Of a DNA stretch of 64,000 bases, positions 15,964 through 25,248 are shown one piece after another. A model generated the notes under the pieces. That model ran no database searches. It was not told the DNA's origin and saw only the letters and a program-made list of their open reading frames with translations. Source of the DNA: Paenibacillus sp. RUD330 (GTDB taxonomy: Bacteria; Bacillota; Bacilli; Paenibacillales; Paenibacillaceae); contig NZ_CP022655.2 of NCBI RefSeq assembly GCF_002243345.2, forward strand, positions 206,001 through 270,000. Direction: 5' to 3'. The position numbers and the translations under genes are program-made. Each line of letters starts with the position of its first letter. The stretch's first letter is position 1.

Positions 15964-16902
15964 ATGGATTATATCGTGTTGGATATTGAGTTCAACGGGC
16001 GGAAGTTCGCCAGCGACAAGCCGATGGAGGTTATCGAGATCGGCGCGGTCCGGCTGAACGAAGCCTTGGAGAAGATCGACGAGTTCACGGCGCTGATCAA
16101 GCCGGTTTATTTTGCGAAGCTGAACAGCTTCATTCGGGAGAAGACGGGCATACCGCAGGAGGACATCGATGCGGCGAGCGGGTTTGTTCCGGTCATCCGC
16201 CATTTTCTGGCTTGGCTGGGCAAGAGCGAAGCCTGCACGTTCGTGACGTGGGGCGGCGAGGATATGAAGCGGATCGTGCTGGATACCCGCATGCACAAGC
16301 TTGACGATGCCTATTGGCTCGCGGCTTCTTATTATGATCTGCTCAAGATCTATTTGCGCGCGCGCAGCCTGACCAACGATGTCAGCGTCGAAGCGGCTTT
16401 GGCGGAGCTTGCCATTCCGGCCGAGGGCAGCGCCCACCGGGCTCTGGACGACGCCCGCATGACGGCGGAGATTTTCCGGCGCATCTTCCCGGACATTCAG
16501 CATGATACGGACGCGCGGCAGTACAAGGACACCTACTCCAATGCCAAGGAACGGAGAATGGTGAAAAATGCGATCCGCGGCCTCGCCGTGCAGAAGGTGC
16601 AGCCGACCTGGGAGCTGGTGGCCGATAAGCTGGCCAAGGCGAAGGTGGACATGGACAACGCCAAAAAGGCGGCGGAGCTGCGGGTCTACTACGAGGCGGA
16701 GATCGTGAAGGCGCCGAAGAGGCCGCAGACTCCGCGTCCAGGCATGCGTCCGGCTGGTGAATCGTCGCCTGAAGCGGCAGATGGTCCGGAAGCGCAGGGA
16801 GATCGGGAAGCTGCGGCCGTTTCGGAAGGGCCCGAGGCTGTAAGCGAGGCGTCGGCAGGTCCGTCCGGGCAATCCCATAGCGGGAGAGGCGCGGACGCTT
16901 AA
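15964..16902 (+). CDS. kapD: KapD-like DEDDh 3'-5' exonuclease
   Basis: The first 180 residues form a DEDDh exonuclease: Asp7 and Glu9 in DIEF, Asp100 in WGGED, His158 and Asp163 in HRALDDA. The family in Bacillus includes KapD, named as an inhibitor of the KinA sporulation pathway. This protein is longer (312 residues against about 205): after the domain comes a basic helical region (200-255) and a low-complexity Glu/Ala/Ser/Pro tail. GGAGGT precedes the ATG by 6 bases. It appears monocistronic, with a strong terminator 17 bases after the stop. Confidence 0.85.
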   Translation: MDYIVLDIEFNGRKFASDKPMEVIEIGAVRLNEALEKIDEFTALIKPVYFAKLNSFIREKTGIPQEDIDAASGFVPVIRHFLAWLGKSEACTFVTWGGEDMKRIVLDTRMHKLDDAYWLAASYYDLLKIYLRARSLTNDVSVEAALAELAIPAEGSAHRALDDARMTAEIFRRIFPDIQHDTDARQYKDTYSNAKERRMVKNAIRGLAVQKVQPTWELVADKLAKAKVDMDNAKKAAELRVYYEAEIVKAPKRPQTPRPGMRPAGESSPEAADGPEAQGDREAAAVSEGPEAVSEASAGPSGQSHSGRGADA

Positions 16903-16917
16903 GCGTGTATATATGCA

Positions 16918-16950
16918 GAATGCCGGCGATCCATCGCCGGCATTTTTTTA
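16918..16950 (+). terminator. Terminator of kapD
   Basis: AATGCCGGCGAT and ATCGCCGGCATT form a strong stem followed by seven Ts. Confidence 0.92.
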
Positions 16951-17091
16951 CGGAAGCTCGATTGGATAAACAAGGACTCTGAACCGATATAATCCTGAAA
17001 TGGGATTTGGAATGGGCCGGATGCGTGTAACTTAAGTTGGAGCCGCTTCTTAGCAAGCCGGCATATTTTAGCGTTCAAAAGGGGATAGCAA

Positions 17092-18921
17092 ATGAAGCTC
17101 GAAGAGAGAGTCGAACGGTTGGAACGGCTTATTCAGGGCTTGGCGCTTGAGCTGGCGGAGCTGCGGCAGCGGCAGGCGGCTGACCTGCCGTTGTCCGGCG
17201 GGGAGCGGAGGGAAGGCGCTGCGGCACCGGCATACGGAAGGACCGAGGCCGCCGAGCAGGCAAGCGGGGGGCAACTTTCCGAGCATCCGCTGCAGACGGC
17301 GCCGGCCCAATCTCATGCAGGGGGCGGGCATCCTTCGATGCCGGGATCTGCTTCGGGGCCTGCCGGTCCTCCCGGACATGCGGCAGCAGGGGCGGCGCCT
17401 TTGCAGGCAGCTTCTCGCCCGCCCGCTCCTCCAGTCGATTGGGAGCATCTGCTCGGCAGGGTGTGGCTGCCGCGGATCTTCATCGTCGTGCTGCTGCTCG
17501 GCGTGCTGTGGGGCTTCGCCGCAGCCGTCAATGCCGGCATGATCACGCGCCCGGTCCGCTGCTGGCTCGGCGCTGCGGCGGCGGCATGCATGTTCGCAGC
17601 CGGCATCCGGCAGATGCGGCATAAGCGGGAAGCGCTCGGCCAGGCGCTGCTTGGCGGAGCGCATTCGCTGCTCGTGCTGACGTTGTTCGCGGCGCATATG
17701 CTGTATGGATTCATGTCCGTACCGCTGGCCTGCGTCCTCTACGGCATCGCCATCCTGCTGTTTGGCAGGACAGCGCTCGCCTACCGCTCGCAGTCTCTCA
17801 TGCTGCTCGCCATGGCTGCCGGATGCCTGATTCCGTTTCTCCTTGATTCCGATGCCCCCCATGTCTCCATTCTTGTCGCCTATGAAGGGCTGTTCGCTGC
17901 TTCCGCGCTGCTTATCGGCTGGAGGCTTCGGCTCCGCTGGGTGTACGCCGCTTCCTATCTGCTTCTGCAGCCTTCGCTCCTCGTCGCCGCCCTTCTTGGA
18001 GCCGGCGATGGAGCGGAATGGTGGTTCCTCTGCGCCCAGCTCTTGCAGCAGGCCATTCTCCTCGCAGCGTATCTGCTGGAGAGGCGGGAGGCTCCGGTCT
18101 ACTCCGAGCGGAGAGGGCTTGCGTTCGCTTCCTTTGCGGTTACGGCAGGGTGGGCATACCTGCTGCTGATGCCGAAGCATGAAAGCCAGTATTTGATCTT
18201 GGTCGGGATCGGCGCGGCTGTCTACAGCCTTCTGGCCTACTCGCAGCTGTCCAAGAAAAAGGAAGCGGCCGAGCTGCTCGCCGTCACGGCGACGCTCGGG
18301 TGGATGCTGCTGCTTCTCGAGTCGCTGCCGGGCACTTATGCGGGAGCGGCACTCGCGGTCGAAGGGACGCTGGCTCTGGCGATCGGCCTGCGCATCCGCG
18401 CTCCCTACCAGCAGGGAGCGGGGGCGATCGTATTCTTCATCGGCGCGATGCGGATCATCGGGATGCCCATCGATGCCGTCGCATCGCCGGAAACCTTGAG
18501 CTGGATCGTCCTGCTGGCGGGCTTGCTGGTCCTGTACCGAATGGTTCTGGCGAATAAACAGAGCCCGCAAGCGAAGCAGGGCGCCGCAGCGCTTTTATGG
18601 CTGACCGGAGTGCTTGGCCTGGTGTTCTTGACCCAGCTCACGCTGGCAGCGTCGAGGCCGCTGGAGACGGACAGCCAGAGGCTGATCTTGTCCGCGGCGT
18701 GGGTCGTCTATGCGATCGCGCTGATCACGGCCGGAATCATGCTGCGGCGGCCGAAGGCTCGATTCGCCGGCATGCTGCTCGTGCTGCTTACCCTGCTGAA
18801 GGTCATCTTCATCGACGTTCCGGGCGTGACGATCGCCGTCCGCGCGATTCTGTTCATCGGTCTCGGGGTGGTGGGCATCGCTGTATCGAGGATCATGTAC
18901 AGCAAGCAAAAAAACGAGTAG
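17092..18921 (+). CDS. DUF2339 polytopic membrane protein
   Basis: This 609-residue protein begins with a coiled-coil segment (residues 1-27, ending in a run of Leu, Glu and Arg), then a hydrophilic Gly/Ala/Pro-rich linker to about 118. From there it has a DUF2339-type series of about 13-14 transmembrane helices, starting with the family signature around WEHLLGRVWLPRIFIVVLLL. The function of DUF2339 is unknown. AAAAGGGG lies 7 bases before the ATG. The gene stands alone between two terminators, and the end of the coding region is followed directly by a long perfect stem. Confidence 0.85.
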   Translation: MKLEERVERLERLIQGLALELAELRQRQAADLPLSGGERREGAAAPAYGRTEAAEQASGGQLSEHPLQTAPAQSHAGGGHPSMPGSASGPAGPPGHAAAGAAPLQAASRPPAPPVDWEHLLGRVWLPRIFIVVLLLGVLWGFAAAVNAGMITRPVRCWLGAAAAACMFAAGIRQMRHKREALGQALLGGAHSLLVLTLFAAHMLYGFMSVPLACVLYGIAILLFGRTALAYRSQSLMLLAMAAGCLIPFLLDSDAPHVSILVAYEGLFAASALLIGWRLRLRWVYAASYLLLQPSLLVAALLGAGDGAEWWFLCAQLLQQAILLAAYLLERREAPVYSERRGLAFASFAVTAGWAYLLLMPKHESQYLILVGIGAAVYSLLAYSQLSKKKEAAELLAVTATLGWMLLLLESLPGTYAGAALAVEGTLALAIGLRIRAPYQQGAGAIVFFIGAMRIIGMPIDAVASPETLSWIVLLAGLLVLYRMVLANKQSPQAKQGAAALLWLTGVLGLVFLTQLTLAASRPLETDSQRLILSAAWVVYAIALITAGIMLRRPKARFAGMLLVLLTLLKVIFIDVPGVTIAVRAILFIGLGVVGIAVSRIMYSKQKNE

Positions 18922-18955
18922 CAAAAGAGGGTCCCGCGAGGGACCCTCTTTTGCT
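18921..18955. terminator. Bidirectional terminator between the DUF2339 gene and exoA
   Basis: GCAAAAGAGGGTCCC pairs perfectly with its complement around a GCGA loop; A and T runs lie on both sides. Confidence 0.9.
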
Positions 18956-19046
18956 TGCCTCCAGAGCGTATGCGCCCTGGGGCATGCCGACCTTTGCGGC
19001 TTCCGCCGCAGAAGCATCGGCCGCCTTGCTTGCCGTCGCGGCGTCC

Positions 19047-19835
19047 CTAGGCTTCCGCAGAGGGACGGCCCGGCTCGTCAGCCAGCTCCAGCACGACCGG
19101 ACAATGGTCGCTGCCAAGCACGGCGCTGTCGATGGAGGCGTCCTTCAGCAGCGGACGGAGCCGCTCCGAAGTGAGGAAGTAGTCGATGCGCCAGCCGATG
19201 TTCTTCTCCCGCACCTTCGGCATGAAGGACCACCAGGTATAGGCGCCTTCCGCATCGGGATGGAAGTGGCGGAACGTATCGACGAATCCGGCTTCCAGCA
19301 GCGTCGTCATCCGGCCCCGCTCTTCCTCGGTGAAGCCCGAGTTGCCGCGGTTGGCGCGCGCGTTCTTGAGGTCGATATCCTGATGGGCGACGTTGAGGTC
19401 CCCGCACAGGATGACAGGCTTCACGGCATCCAGGCCTTGAAGATAGCGCAGGATGCGCTCCTCCCACTCCAGCCGGAACGGAAGGCGGGACAGGTCGCGC
19501 CGGGAGTTGGGCGTATAGACGTTGACCAGGTACCACCCTTCGAACTCGAGGGTGAGGATGCGGCCTTCCTCCTCGAAGTCGTCCTCGAGTCCGTACCGGA
19601 CGGCCAACGGCTTGATCCGGGTCCAGACGGCCGTTCCGGAATAACCCTTGCGGACGGCGTAATTCCAGAACAGATGATAGCCTTCGGCATGGTCCAGCTC
19701 GATCTGCCCTTCCTGCAGCTTCGTCTCCTGCACGCAGAAGATGTCGGCATCCATATGATTGAAATAATCGGCAAAGCCTTTCTTGACGCAGGCTCTCAGC
19801 CCGTTGACATTCCACGACACCAGTTTCACTTGCAT
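19047..19835 (-). CDS. exoA: Exodeoxyribonuclease III (AP endonuclease, ExoA/XthA)
   Basis: This 262-residue enzyme of the exonuclease-endonuclease-phosphatase superfamily cleaves DNA at abasic sites and degrades 3' ends. Visible family motifs are SWNVNGLR (7-14), the metal-binding Glu37 in VQETKLQ, GDLNVAH near 145-151 and the catalytic SDHCPV near 243-248. Length is typical for Bacillus ExoA. GGGGAGAGA directly precedes the ATG at 19835. It faces the DUF2339 gene and probably stands alone; the next gene upstream on this strand ends about 105 bases away. Confidence 0.95.
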   Translation of the reverse strand: MQVKLVSWNVNGLRACVKKGFADYFNHMDADIFCVQETKLQEGQIELDHAEGYHLFWNYAVRKGYSGTAVWTRIKPLAVRYGLEDDFEEEGRILTLEFEGWYLVNVYTPNSRRDLSRLPFRLEWEERILRYLQGLDAVKPVILCGDLNVAHQDIDLKNARANRGNSGFTEEERGRMTTLLEAGFVDTFRHFHPDAEGAYTWWSFMPKVREKNIGWRIDYFLTSERLRPLLKDASIDSAVLGSDHCPVVLELADEPGRPSAEA

Positions 19836-19940
19836 TCTCTCCCCGCTTGCGGCATGGCTTATCTGTGTATGGCTTTATCTGTCCAGTGTACCATGGCCGG
19901 GCTCCGGGAGGGGAGGAAGGAAGCTATTGGAGGAAGGCAG

Positions 19941-21239
19941 TTATTGGATCGCGAGGTAACGGGCCGTTTCGGCCCGGTAGGCGGCCAGCGCAGGAATGAG
20001 TCCGGCTGCGATGCCGGCCGCAAGCACGATGCCGGCGATGCCAAGATGGGACCACTGGAATCCGACCGTCACGGCGATGGAGACGCGGGAGCCGATATAG
20101 CCGGACAGGACGGCGGACAAGCCGTAGGCTCCGGCGATGCCGAGGACGCAGCCGAGCAGCATGACGATGGAGGATTCCAGCAGCACGATGGCCATCACAT
20201 GGCGGCGGCCGGCGCCGATCGCGCGCAGGATGGCCACGCTGCGGCGGCGCTCCATCGCCGATCCGTACAGGGAGAGGCAGACCGTGAGGCCTGCCATGCC
20301 GAGAATGATGTATCCGATGCTGCGCAGAGCCTGTTCGCCGCTGCCCAGCATGTCGAACAGCTTGGCCAGCGTCTGCCCAGGCAGCACGGCCTGAGCTTCT
20401 TTGCCGGCATTCGTCTGCTGGTACAGCTTCATCAGCCCGATGTAGCTCTTGGGCTTGACGAGGACGGCCGTCACTCCGCGGGCAGCTTCATCCTCGTCGG
20501 AAACGTCGGACCCGGCCGGACCCGGCGCGGGCGAAGCCTCGGTAGAAGGAGAAGGCGCTTGTCCGCCGTCGGCCGCTCCGCCTTCCTCTTCATGCCCATG
20601 CTCATGGCTGATCCAGTAGCTGTCCATGCTGACGTAGATGCCCTGGTCGGAAGGAGCCGCTACCGGCTTCAGGATGCCGACCACTTCATAGGGATGCTCG
20701 GCATGCTCATCCGGTTCGGCGGCGACGACGACTCCATGCTCGGAGACGAAGCGGTCCCCGACCTTGAGCCCCTCGCGCGAGGCGACCTCCGCTCCGATCA
20801 CCGCCTGGAAGGGGCCGCTGAACAGCCTTCCTTCTCGAAGGTTGAAGTAGGGCGGATCGGCAGGCCGGCCCCTGAGGTCGAAGAAGCCGGCGCTTGTCCC
20901 GACGATCCGGAATCCCCGGTACTGGTCTCCGAGTGCGAACGGAACGGCTGTCTGCACCTCGTCATTCTCGGCCAGCTTCTCATAGTAGGCATGGCTGAGG
21001 TTGTCCAGCGGGCGGTCCATCAGAAAGATGGTGTTGAACACGAGCTGGTTGGCGCTCCCCTTGGAGCCGATCAGGAGGCCGAACGGCTCGCTTGCCCGCT
21101 CGATGCCGCCGCGCACGCCACCGGAGAGGATCAGAACCGCCAGCGTGACGGCGATACCGACAAGAACGACGGCAGCTGTCAGGGCGGTTTGGACTTTGCG
21201 GGCCATCAGATTGCGGATGGCCATGCTCAGCAGGGACAT
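19941..21239 (-). CDS. MacB/FtsX-type ABC transporter permease with His-rich external loop
   Basis: This 432-residue protein has the four-helix FtsX/MacB layout: helix 1 at about 18-41, a large outward domain at 45-300, and helices near 305-325, 350-372 and 395-420. The segment IGSKGSANQLVFNTIF (57-72) resembles the permeases that neighbour DUF3299 proteins in Proteobacteria. The outward domain includes His179, His182 and a cluster His212, His214, His216 in an acidic stretch, then a Ser/Pro-rich linker, suggesting metal binding. It is the last gene of the phosphatase operon, 2 bases after the ATPase. Substrate and direction are unknown. Confidence 0.85.
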   Translation of the reverse strand: MSLLSMAIRNLMARKVQTALTAAVVLVGIAVTLAVLILSGGVRGGIERASEPFGLLIGSKGSANQLVFNTIFLMDRPLDNLSHAYYEKLAENDEVQTAVPFALGDQYRGFRIVGTSAGFFDLRGRPADPPYFNLREGRLFSGPFQAVIGAEVASREGLKVGDRFVSEHGVVVAAEPDEHAEHPYEVVGILKPVAAPSDQGIYVSMDSYWISHEHGHEEEGGAADGGQAPSPSTEASPAPGPAGSDVSDEDEAARGVTAVLVKPKSYIGLMKLYQQTNAGKEAQAVLPGQTLAKLFDMLGSGEQALRSIGYIILGMAGLTVCLSLYGSAMERRRSVAILRAIGAGRRHVMAIVLLESSIVMLLGCVLGIAGAYGLSAVLSGYIGSRVSIAVTVGFQWSHLGIAGIVLAAGIAAGLIPALAAYRAETARYLAIQ

Positions 21240-21241
21240 GG

Positions 21242-21940
21242 CTAGGCTCCTTTCGCCGGCGAGAGCGGCCTGCGGGACAGCTCCCGCATGGATACGGAGC
21301 TGTCCATGCGCGCTGCCTGCTCGAGGTCATGGGTGCAGAGAAGGAGCGCGGCGCCCGTATCGGAAGCGGCGGCGAGGAGCAGCTCCATGATCTGCGCCGC
21401 CGTCGAGGCGTCCAAGCTGGCTGTCGGCTCGTCGGCGAGCAGCAGCTCCGGGCCGTTCACGAGCGCCCGCGCGATGGCGACGCGCTGCTGCTCGCCCTGG
21501 CTCAGCTGGGAGGGCCGGTGGTGGAGGCGATGTCCGAGCCCGGCCAGCTCCAGCAGCTCGGCGGCTCTGCCCCGCCGGGCGCGCTTGTCGAGCACGCGGC
21601 CGAAGCTGGCGGCGGCGAGCACGTTCTCCAGCGCCGTGAAACCGGGGACCAGCTGGAAGCTCTGGTGCACATAGCCGATATGAGCGGCCCGCAAGCGGTC
21701 GAGCTCCGCCTCGCGAAGCTGGTCCGTCCGCTTGCCCATGAAGGTGATGGAGCCTTCCGTCGGGCGCGAGATGCCTGCGATCAGGTGAAGCAGCGTGCTT
21801 TTACCGGAGCCGCTCGGCCCGACCAGCGCCTTGCGCTCGCCTTGGCGCAGCTCGAAGAACGGGACATCCAGCACCGGCATCATGATGCCGCCTTGGATGC
21901 GGAACCGCTTGACCACTTGCTCCATGGCAATCAGCGTCAT
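21242..21940 (-). CDS. ABC transporter ATP-binding protein (LolD/MacB type)
   Basis: This 232-residue ATPase has Walker A GPSGSGKST (41-49), a Q-loop, a signature in the variant form LSQGEQQRVAIARAL, Walker B LLLADEP and a D-loop ASLDA, followed by the switch His in LLCTHD. Such ATPases pair with FtsX-like permeases, and the partner is the next gene. The ATG follows the TAA of the lipoprotein gene without any gap (TAAATG), so translation is almost certainly coupled. It should act at the inner face of the membrane. Confidence 0.93.
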   Translation of the reverse strand: MTLIAMEQVVKRFRIQGGIMMPVLDVPFFELRQGERKALVGPSGSGKSTLLHLIAGISRPTEGSITFMGKRTDQLREAELDRLRAAHIGYVHQSFQLVPGFTALENVLAAASFGRVLDKRARRGRAAELLELAGLGHRLHHRPSQLSQGEQQRVAIARALVNGPELLLADEPTASLDASTAAQIMELLLAAASDTGAALLLCTHDLEQAARMDSSVSMRELSRRPLSPAKGA

Positions 21941-23041
21941 TTATTTCAGCACCTCCGTCTTGTCGGCATTGATGCGGATCAGGCTGACGAAGCCGGTCTC
22001 CTCGTCGGTCATGGAGCCGACGCTCAGCGTCCCGGTTATCTTGACCTGATGCTCGGTCGGCGTCATCTCCGAGCCTTTCGGCAGATTGACGACGACGATA
22101 TCGGACGGCCAGTCGGCGTCGGAGGAGCAGAAGGGACAGATTGCCAGCGGAATGCGGGTAAGGACGAAGAAACGGACGGTCGCCGTCAGCGGCGGAGCCA
22201 TGTAGCCGATCATCTCCACCTTTTGCCCGTCGAGCTCCTTGAGCTTGTCGGAGAAGGTCAGTCCTCGCACCGTCTCCTTGCCGTACAGCTCGGAGAAGCG
22301 GATCGTCTCGGGTCCGTCCAGGCTGGAGCGGACGGTCGGCGGAGCGGAGCCTGCCGGACTCGGCGAAGGCGAAGCCGAACTGACGGGCAGGCTTGCTCTG
22401 GGACCGGAGGATGCCGGCGGGCCAGCGGATGCCGACGGGGCCGGGGATGCGCCCGCAGCAGGCTTGGAGCCGGATGCAGGAGCTCCGGCGGGCGGCTTGC
22501 TCCCCTGCGCGGGAGTCTGCTGCCGCCGCTCCGCATCCGGGCTTGCGGCTGGATAGGCCGTCCCCGGCGCTTGGTCCGCAGCGGGGCTTGCTCCGCCGGA
22601 CGGCTTGCCGGACGAAAGTCCGGCGCCATCTTGCGCTGCCGGCGCCTCTGCTGCGCGATCGGCCGGCACTTGATTCGCCTTGCCGGTAGAAGCGGCGGGA
22701 GCATTCCCGGCCTCGCCGCTGCCCCGCTCTTGCCCGGGCCCGCCGCTGGCGTCGCGGCCCGCCGTCCCGGCTGCCGCGCCGGAAGCCGGTGACGGCGCCT
22801 GGCCTGGCTCCGAGGCTGCCTCGGCCGCTCCTATGCGCTCGCCCTGCTCCGCCAGAGGCGCCGTTTCGGCTCGCCCGCTTGCCGCGCCCGTGGCGGTCTC
22901 CGCGGCGGACGCCGAAACGGAAGAAGGCTCTCCCCCTGAAGGGAGAGCCTTGCTTCCGCAGCCGGCCAGCAGCAGCCCGGCCGCCGTCAGTCCCGCAAGC
23001 AGCGGGACCGGACGGAGGAGTGTTGCCGGACGGCTCCTCAT
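21941..23041 (-). CDS. Lipoprotein with long low-complexity stalk and DUF3299-like domain
   Basis: This 366-residue protein has a lipoprotein signal ending at Cys28 (LLAGC), then about 200 residues of Ala/Gly/Pro/Ser-rich sequence that should span the wall, and a compact C-terminal domain from about 240. That domain (VEMIGYMAPPL, RFFVL, CPFCSSDADWP at 302-312, VKITGTLSV) resembles DUF3299, seen next to MacB-like transporters in zinc-responsive loci of Proteobacteria. The CPFC pair could bind metal or be redox active. Its ATG overlaps the phosphatase stop (ATGA), and its stop abuts the ATPase start. The family call is by eye. Confidence 0.7.
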   Translation of the reverse strand: MRSRPATLLRPVPLLAGLTAAGLLLAGCGSKALPSGGEPSSVSASAAETATGAASGRAETAPLAEQGERIGAAEAASEPGQAPSPASGAAAGTAGRDASGGPGQERGSGEAGNAPAASTGKANQVPADRAAEAPAAQDGAGLSSGKPSGGASPAADQAPGTAYPAASPDAERRQQTPAQGSKPPAGAPASGSKPAAGASPAPSASAGPPASSGPRASLPVSSASPSPSPAGSAPPTVRSSLDGPETIRFSELYGKETVRGLTFSDKLKELDGQKVEMIGYMAPPLTATVRFFVLTRIPLAICPFCSSDADWPSDIVVVNLPKGSEMTPTEHQVKITGTLSVGSMTDEETGFVSLIRINADKTEVLK

Positions 23042-25098
23042 TGGCCGAGGGAAGCCAGCAGCGAATCGCTGGTGACGATCAGCTTGCCGTTCTCGCTTTT
23101 GAACTTCAGCGGCACCGGCTTGTTGTTTTTCTTCGCAATGCCCTTGTCCATGTACAGCACGAGCTTGCTTGCTCCGGCGCTCACGAAGGTGACGTTTTTG
23201 GCGGCATCATAGGAGGTGCTGCCTCCGACGGACTTCAGGAAGCCGTCCAGCTCGATCCAGGTCTGCTTGTCCGGCTTGCTGCCGTCCAATCTCAGGCCGA
23301 GCGCCTGCGCCATCCCGAAGAATACCTCGGTATTGTCCAGCGTGCCTTTGAAATATTCGGAGCCCGGTCCGTGAGCCATCAGCGGCACGTCGTCGGCGGA
23401 GTGGACCTCGACGCTTTCGGATTTCGGCAGCGTGCCCGTATGGAGGTACTTGTCCTTGTCAGGGGCGTCCGGATTGGCCAGCGTTCCCGGATTCGCGATA
23501 TAGGCATCTCCGGAGAGGACGGCCGGAGCCTGAGGAACGGAGCTGAACTTGTAATCCTCGTAATAGTCCGGCGTGGCGCCGAAGACGACGGCCAGCTTGC
23601 GGTCGACATCCGGCGTATCCGGGAAGCCGTCCTTGTCGGAGTCGGCGTACGTCGGGAATTTGGACTGCTCATAGGTGCGCACCGCTTCGCGTCCCGTTTT
23701 GCCGTCGCCTTCCCAATAGGTGCCGGCGATGCTGGCGGAGTGGGCATGGTCGGCCGTCGCCAGGACGAGGGTGTCGCCCGAGGCGTCCGCGTAACGGCGA
23801 GCCTCGCCGATGGCCTTGTCCATCTCGATCGTATCGTAGGCGGAGCGCTCCCAGTCCATCGTATGCAGCTGCTTGTCGATGCTGGCGCCTTCGACCATCA
23901 GGAAGAAGCCGTTTTCGTTCTTGCTGAGCACCTCGATCGCTTTCTTGGTCATGTCCCACAGATTCGGCTGGTCGGTGAACGACTTGAGCGCCGCCGTGTT
24001 TTTGGTCGAGCGGTCGTAGTAGACGTTCATGTCGCCGGTATGGAACAGGCCGAGCAGCTTGGCAGGCGTTCCGGAGCTTTTCAGTCCCGAGGCGCTGTCC
24101 ACGAACTTGTAGCCGGCTTTCTCGAAGCCGCCGATGAGATCGTTCTCGTCCTTGCGCTTGGAGCCGGCAACGGATTTGGGGAGGAAATAGGCCGATCCCC
24201 CGCCCATGACGACTTCAGGCTGAAGCTTCAGCAGCATGTCGGCGATCTCCGGCTTGTCCGCGCGGCGGCGGGTATGGGAGACGACAGCGGCCGGCGTCGC
24301 GTCCTCGATCTCCGAGGTCGTGACGATGCCGACCGACATGCCGCGCGTGCGCTTCAGCATCTCGGCGAGCGTCTCGACCTGCGGATCGTCCAGCGAGCTT
24401 TCCGTATTGTCCGGATAGACGCCGAGGGCGTTCACCGCGGATTTGTGGCCGGTATTGTAGGCGCTGGCGCTGTTTGCCGAGTCGGTGACGATGGAATCCA
24501 TGCCGGAGGTGGTGACGACGGCGCGCTGCTCCAGCTTGTCCATCTCCATGAGGCCGTTGTACTTGCCTTCGGTCAAGCCCTTGGACATCGCGCGGGCGAT
24601 GGTGATGCTCGGCTGCGACATGCCGTCCCCGACGAAGAGGATGACGTTCTTCGCCTTCTTGCCGGCTGCGGAGGTGGTCACCGCTTGATAGGAGACCGTG
24701 CGGGACAAGGATCCGGCCGTCACCTTCACGGTGTAGGAGCCCGGCTTGTCCAGCGATACGCCGCGGATCATGAAGGAGGAGCTTGAGGCGGTGCTGGTCT
24801 TCTCGAAGCTTTTGCCGAAAAAGGCTTCCGCGCTTTTGCCGTTGACCTGAATGCTGACGGCCGAAGCGTCTCCGGTCCAGTCGTTCAATTCCACGCGGAA
24901 ATCGAATTTGCCGCCCGCCAGGAACTTGGCATTATGGATTGGAGCCACGTAAATGGACGGCGCCGCTTTGGCCGTTGCGGCCGCTTCGGCTGCCGCCGCT
25001 GGAGCCGGAGCCAGCTCGGCCATTCCGATTCCTCCTGCTGCCATGACGCTCGCAAGCGCCGCCCCGAGAAGCATTTTACCTGCTTTTGCTTTCTTCAT
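23038..25098 (-). CDS. Secreted alkaline phosphatase (PhoA family)
   Basis: This 686-residue enzyme has a signal peptide (about 1-37, ending in an Ala-rich stretch), an N-terminal Ig-like domain (45-135) and a classical alkaline phosphatase domain from about 145. Key motifs are LFVGDGMSQPS (first metal-binding Asp), VTDSANSASAYNTG with the nucleophile Ser, MVEGASIDKQLH, and TADHAHS near 440. A second module, SYDAAKNVTFVSAGASKLVLYMDKG onward, resembles a copper amine oxidase N-terminal type domain. It would release phosphate from organic esters outside the cell using zinc and magnesium. I chose the ATG at 25098; GGAGGGG lies 9 bases before it. A Pho box lies upstream. Confidence 0.93.
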   Translation of the reverse strand: MKKAKAGKMLLGAALASVMAAGGIGMAELAPAPAAAAEAAATAKAAPSIYVAPIHNAKFLAGGKFDFRVELNDWTGDASAVSIQVNGKSAEAFFGKSFEKTSTASSSSFMIRGVSLDKPGSYTVKVTAGSLSRTVSYQAVTTSAAGKKAKNVILFVGDGMSQPSITIARAMSKGLTEGKYNGLMEMDKLEQRAVVTTSGMDSIVTDSANSASAYNTGHKSAVNALGVYPDNTESSLDDPQVETLAEMLKRTRGMSVGIVTTSEIEDATPAAVVSHTRRRADKPEIADMLLKLQPEVVMGGGSAYFLPKSVAGSKRKDENDLIGGFEKAGYKFVDSASGLKSSGTPAKLLGLFHTGDMNVYYDRSTKNTAALKSFTDQPNLWDMTKKAIEVLSKNENGFFLMVEGASIDKQLHTMDWERSAYDTIEMDKAIGEARRYADASGDTLVLATADHAHSASIAGTYWEGDGKTGREAVRTYEQSKFPTYADSDKDGFPDTPDVDRKLAVVFGATPDYYEDYKFSSVPQAPAVLSGDAYIANPGTLANPDAPDKDKYLHTGTLPKSESVEVHSADDVPLMAHGPGSEYFKGTLDNTEVFFGMAQALGLRLDGSKPDKQTWIELDGFLKSVGGSTSYDAAKNVTFVSAGASKLVLYMDKGIAKKNNKPVPLKFKSENGKLIVTSDSLLASLGQ

Positions 25099-25152
25099 CT
25101 CCCCAAACCCCTCCGCTACTGAAATGAATGCTTCCACAGCGTAAGAGAGAAT

Positions 25153-25191
25153 GATTAAGCAGGTGCTAACGATTTATGAATAATTGGTAAA
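25153..25191 (-). promoter_or_regulatory. Pho box: four TT-type hexamers at 11-bp period
   Basis: Reading the minus strand, TTTACC, TTCATA, TTAGCA and TTAATC are each separated by exactly 5 bases. This is the arrangement of PhoP binding repeats (TTAACA-like, 11-bp period) in Bacillus Pho-regulated promoters. The array ends 54 bases before the phosphatase start. Confidence 0.8.
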
Positions 25192-25197
25192 ATCAAG

Positions 25198-25228
25198 AAA
25201 ACGCCTGCGAAGCCGCAAGGCGTTTTCA
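25198..25228 (-). terminator. Terminator of the M15 peptidase gene
   Basis: AAAACGCC and GGCGTTTT flank a loop of 13 bases containing a smaller GC stem; read leftwards it ends in TTTT. It insulates the phosphatase operon from the gene upstream. Confidence 0.8.
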
Positions 25229-25248
25229 TTCGGGCATCCATTCGGAGT

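Noticed and set aside
22926..22953. Strong inverted repeat AAGGCTCTCCC / GGGAGAGCCTT that looks like a terminator
   Set aside because: It lies within the first codons of the lipoprotein gene and has no T-run in the direction of transcription.
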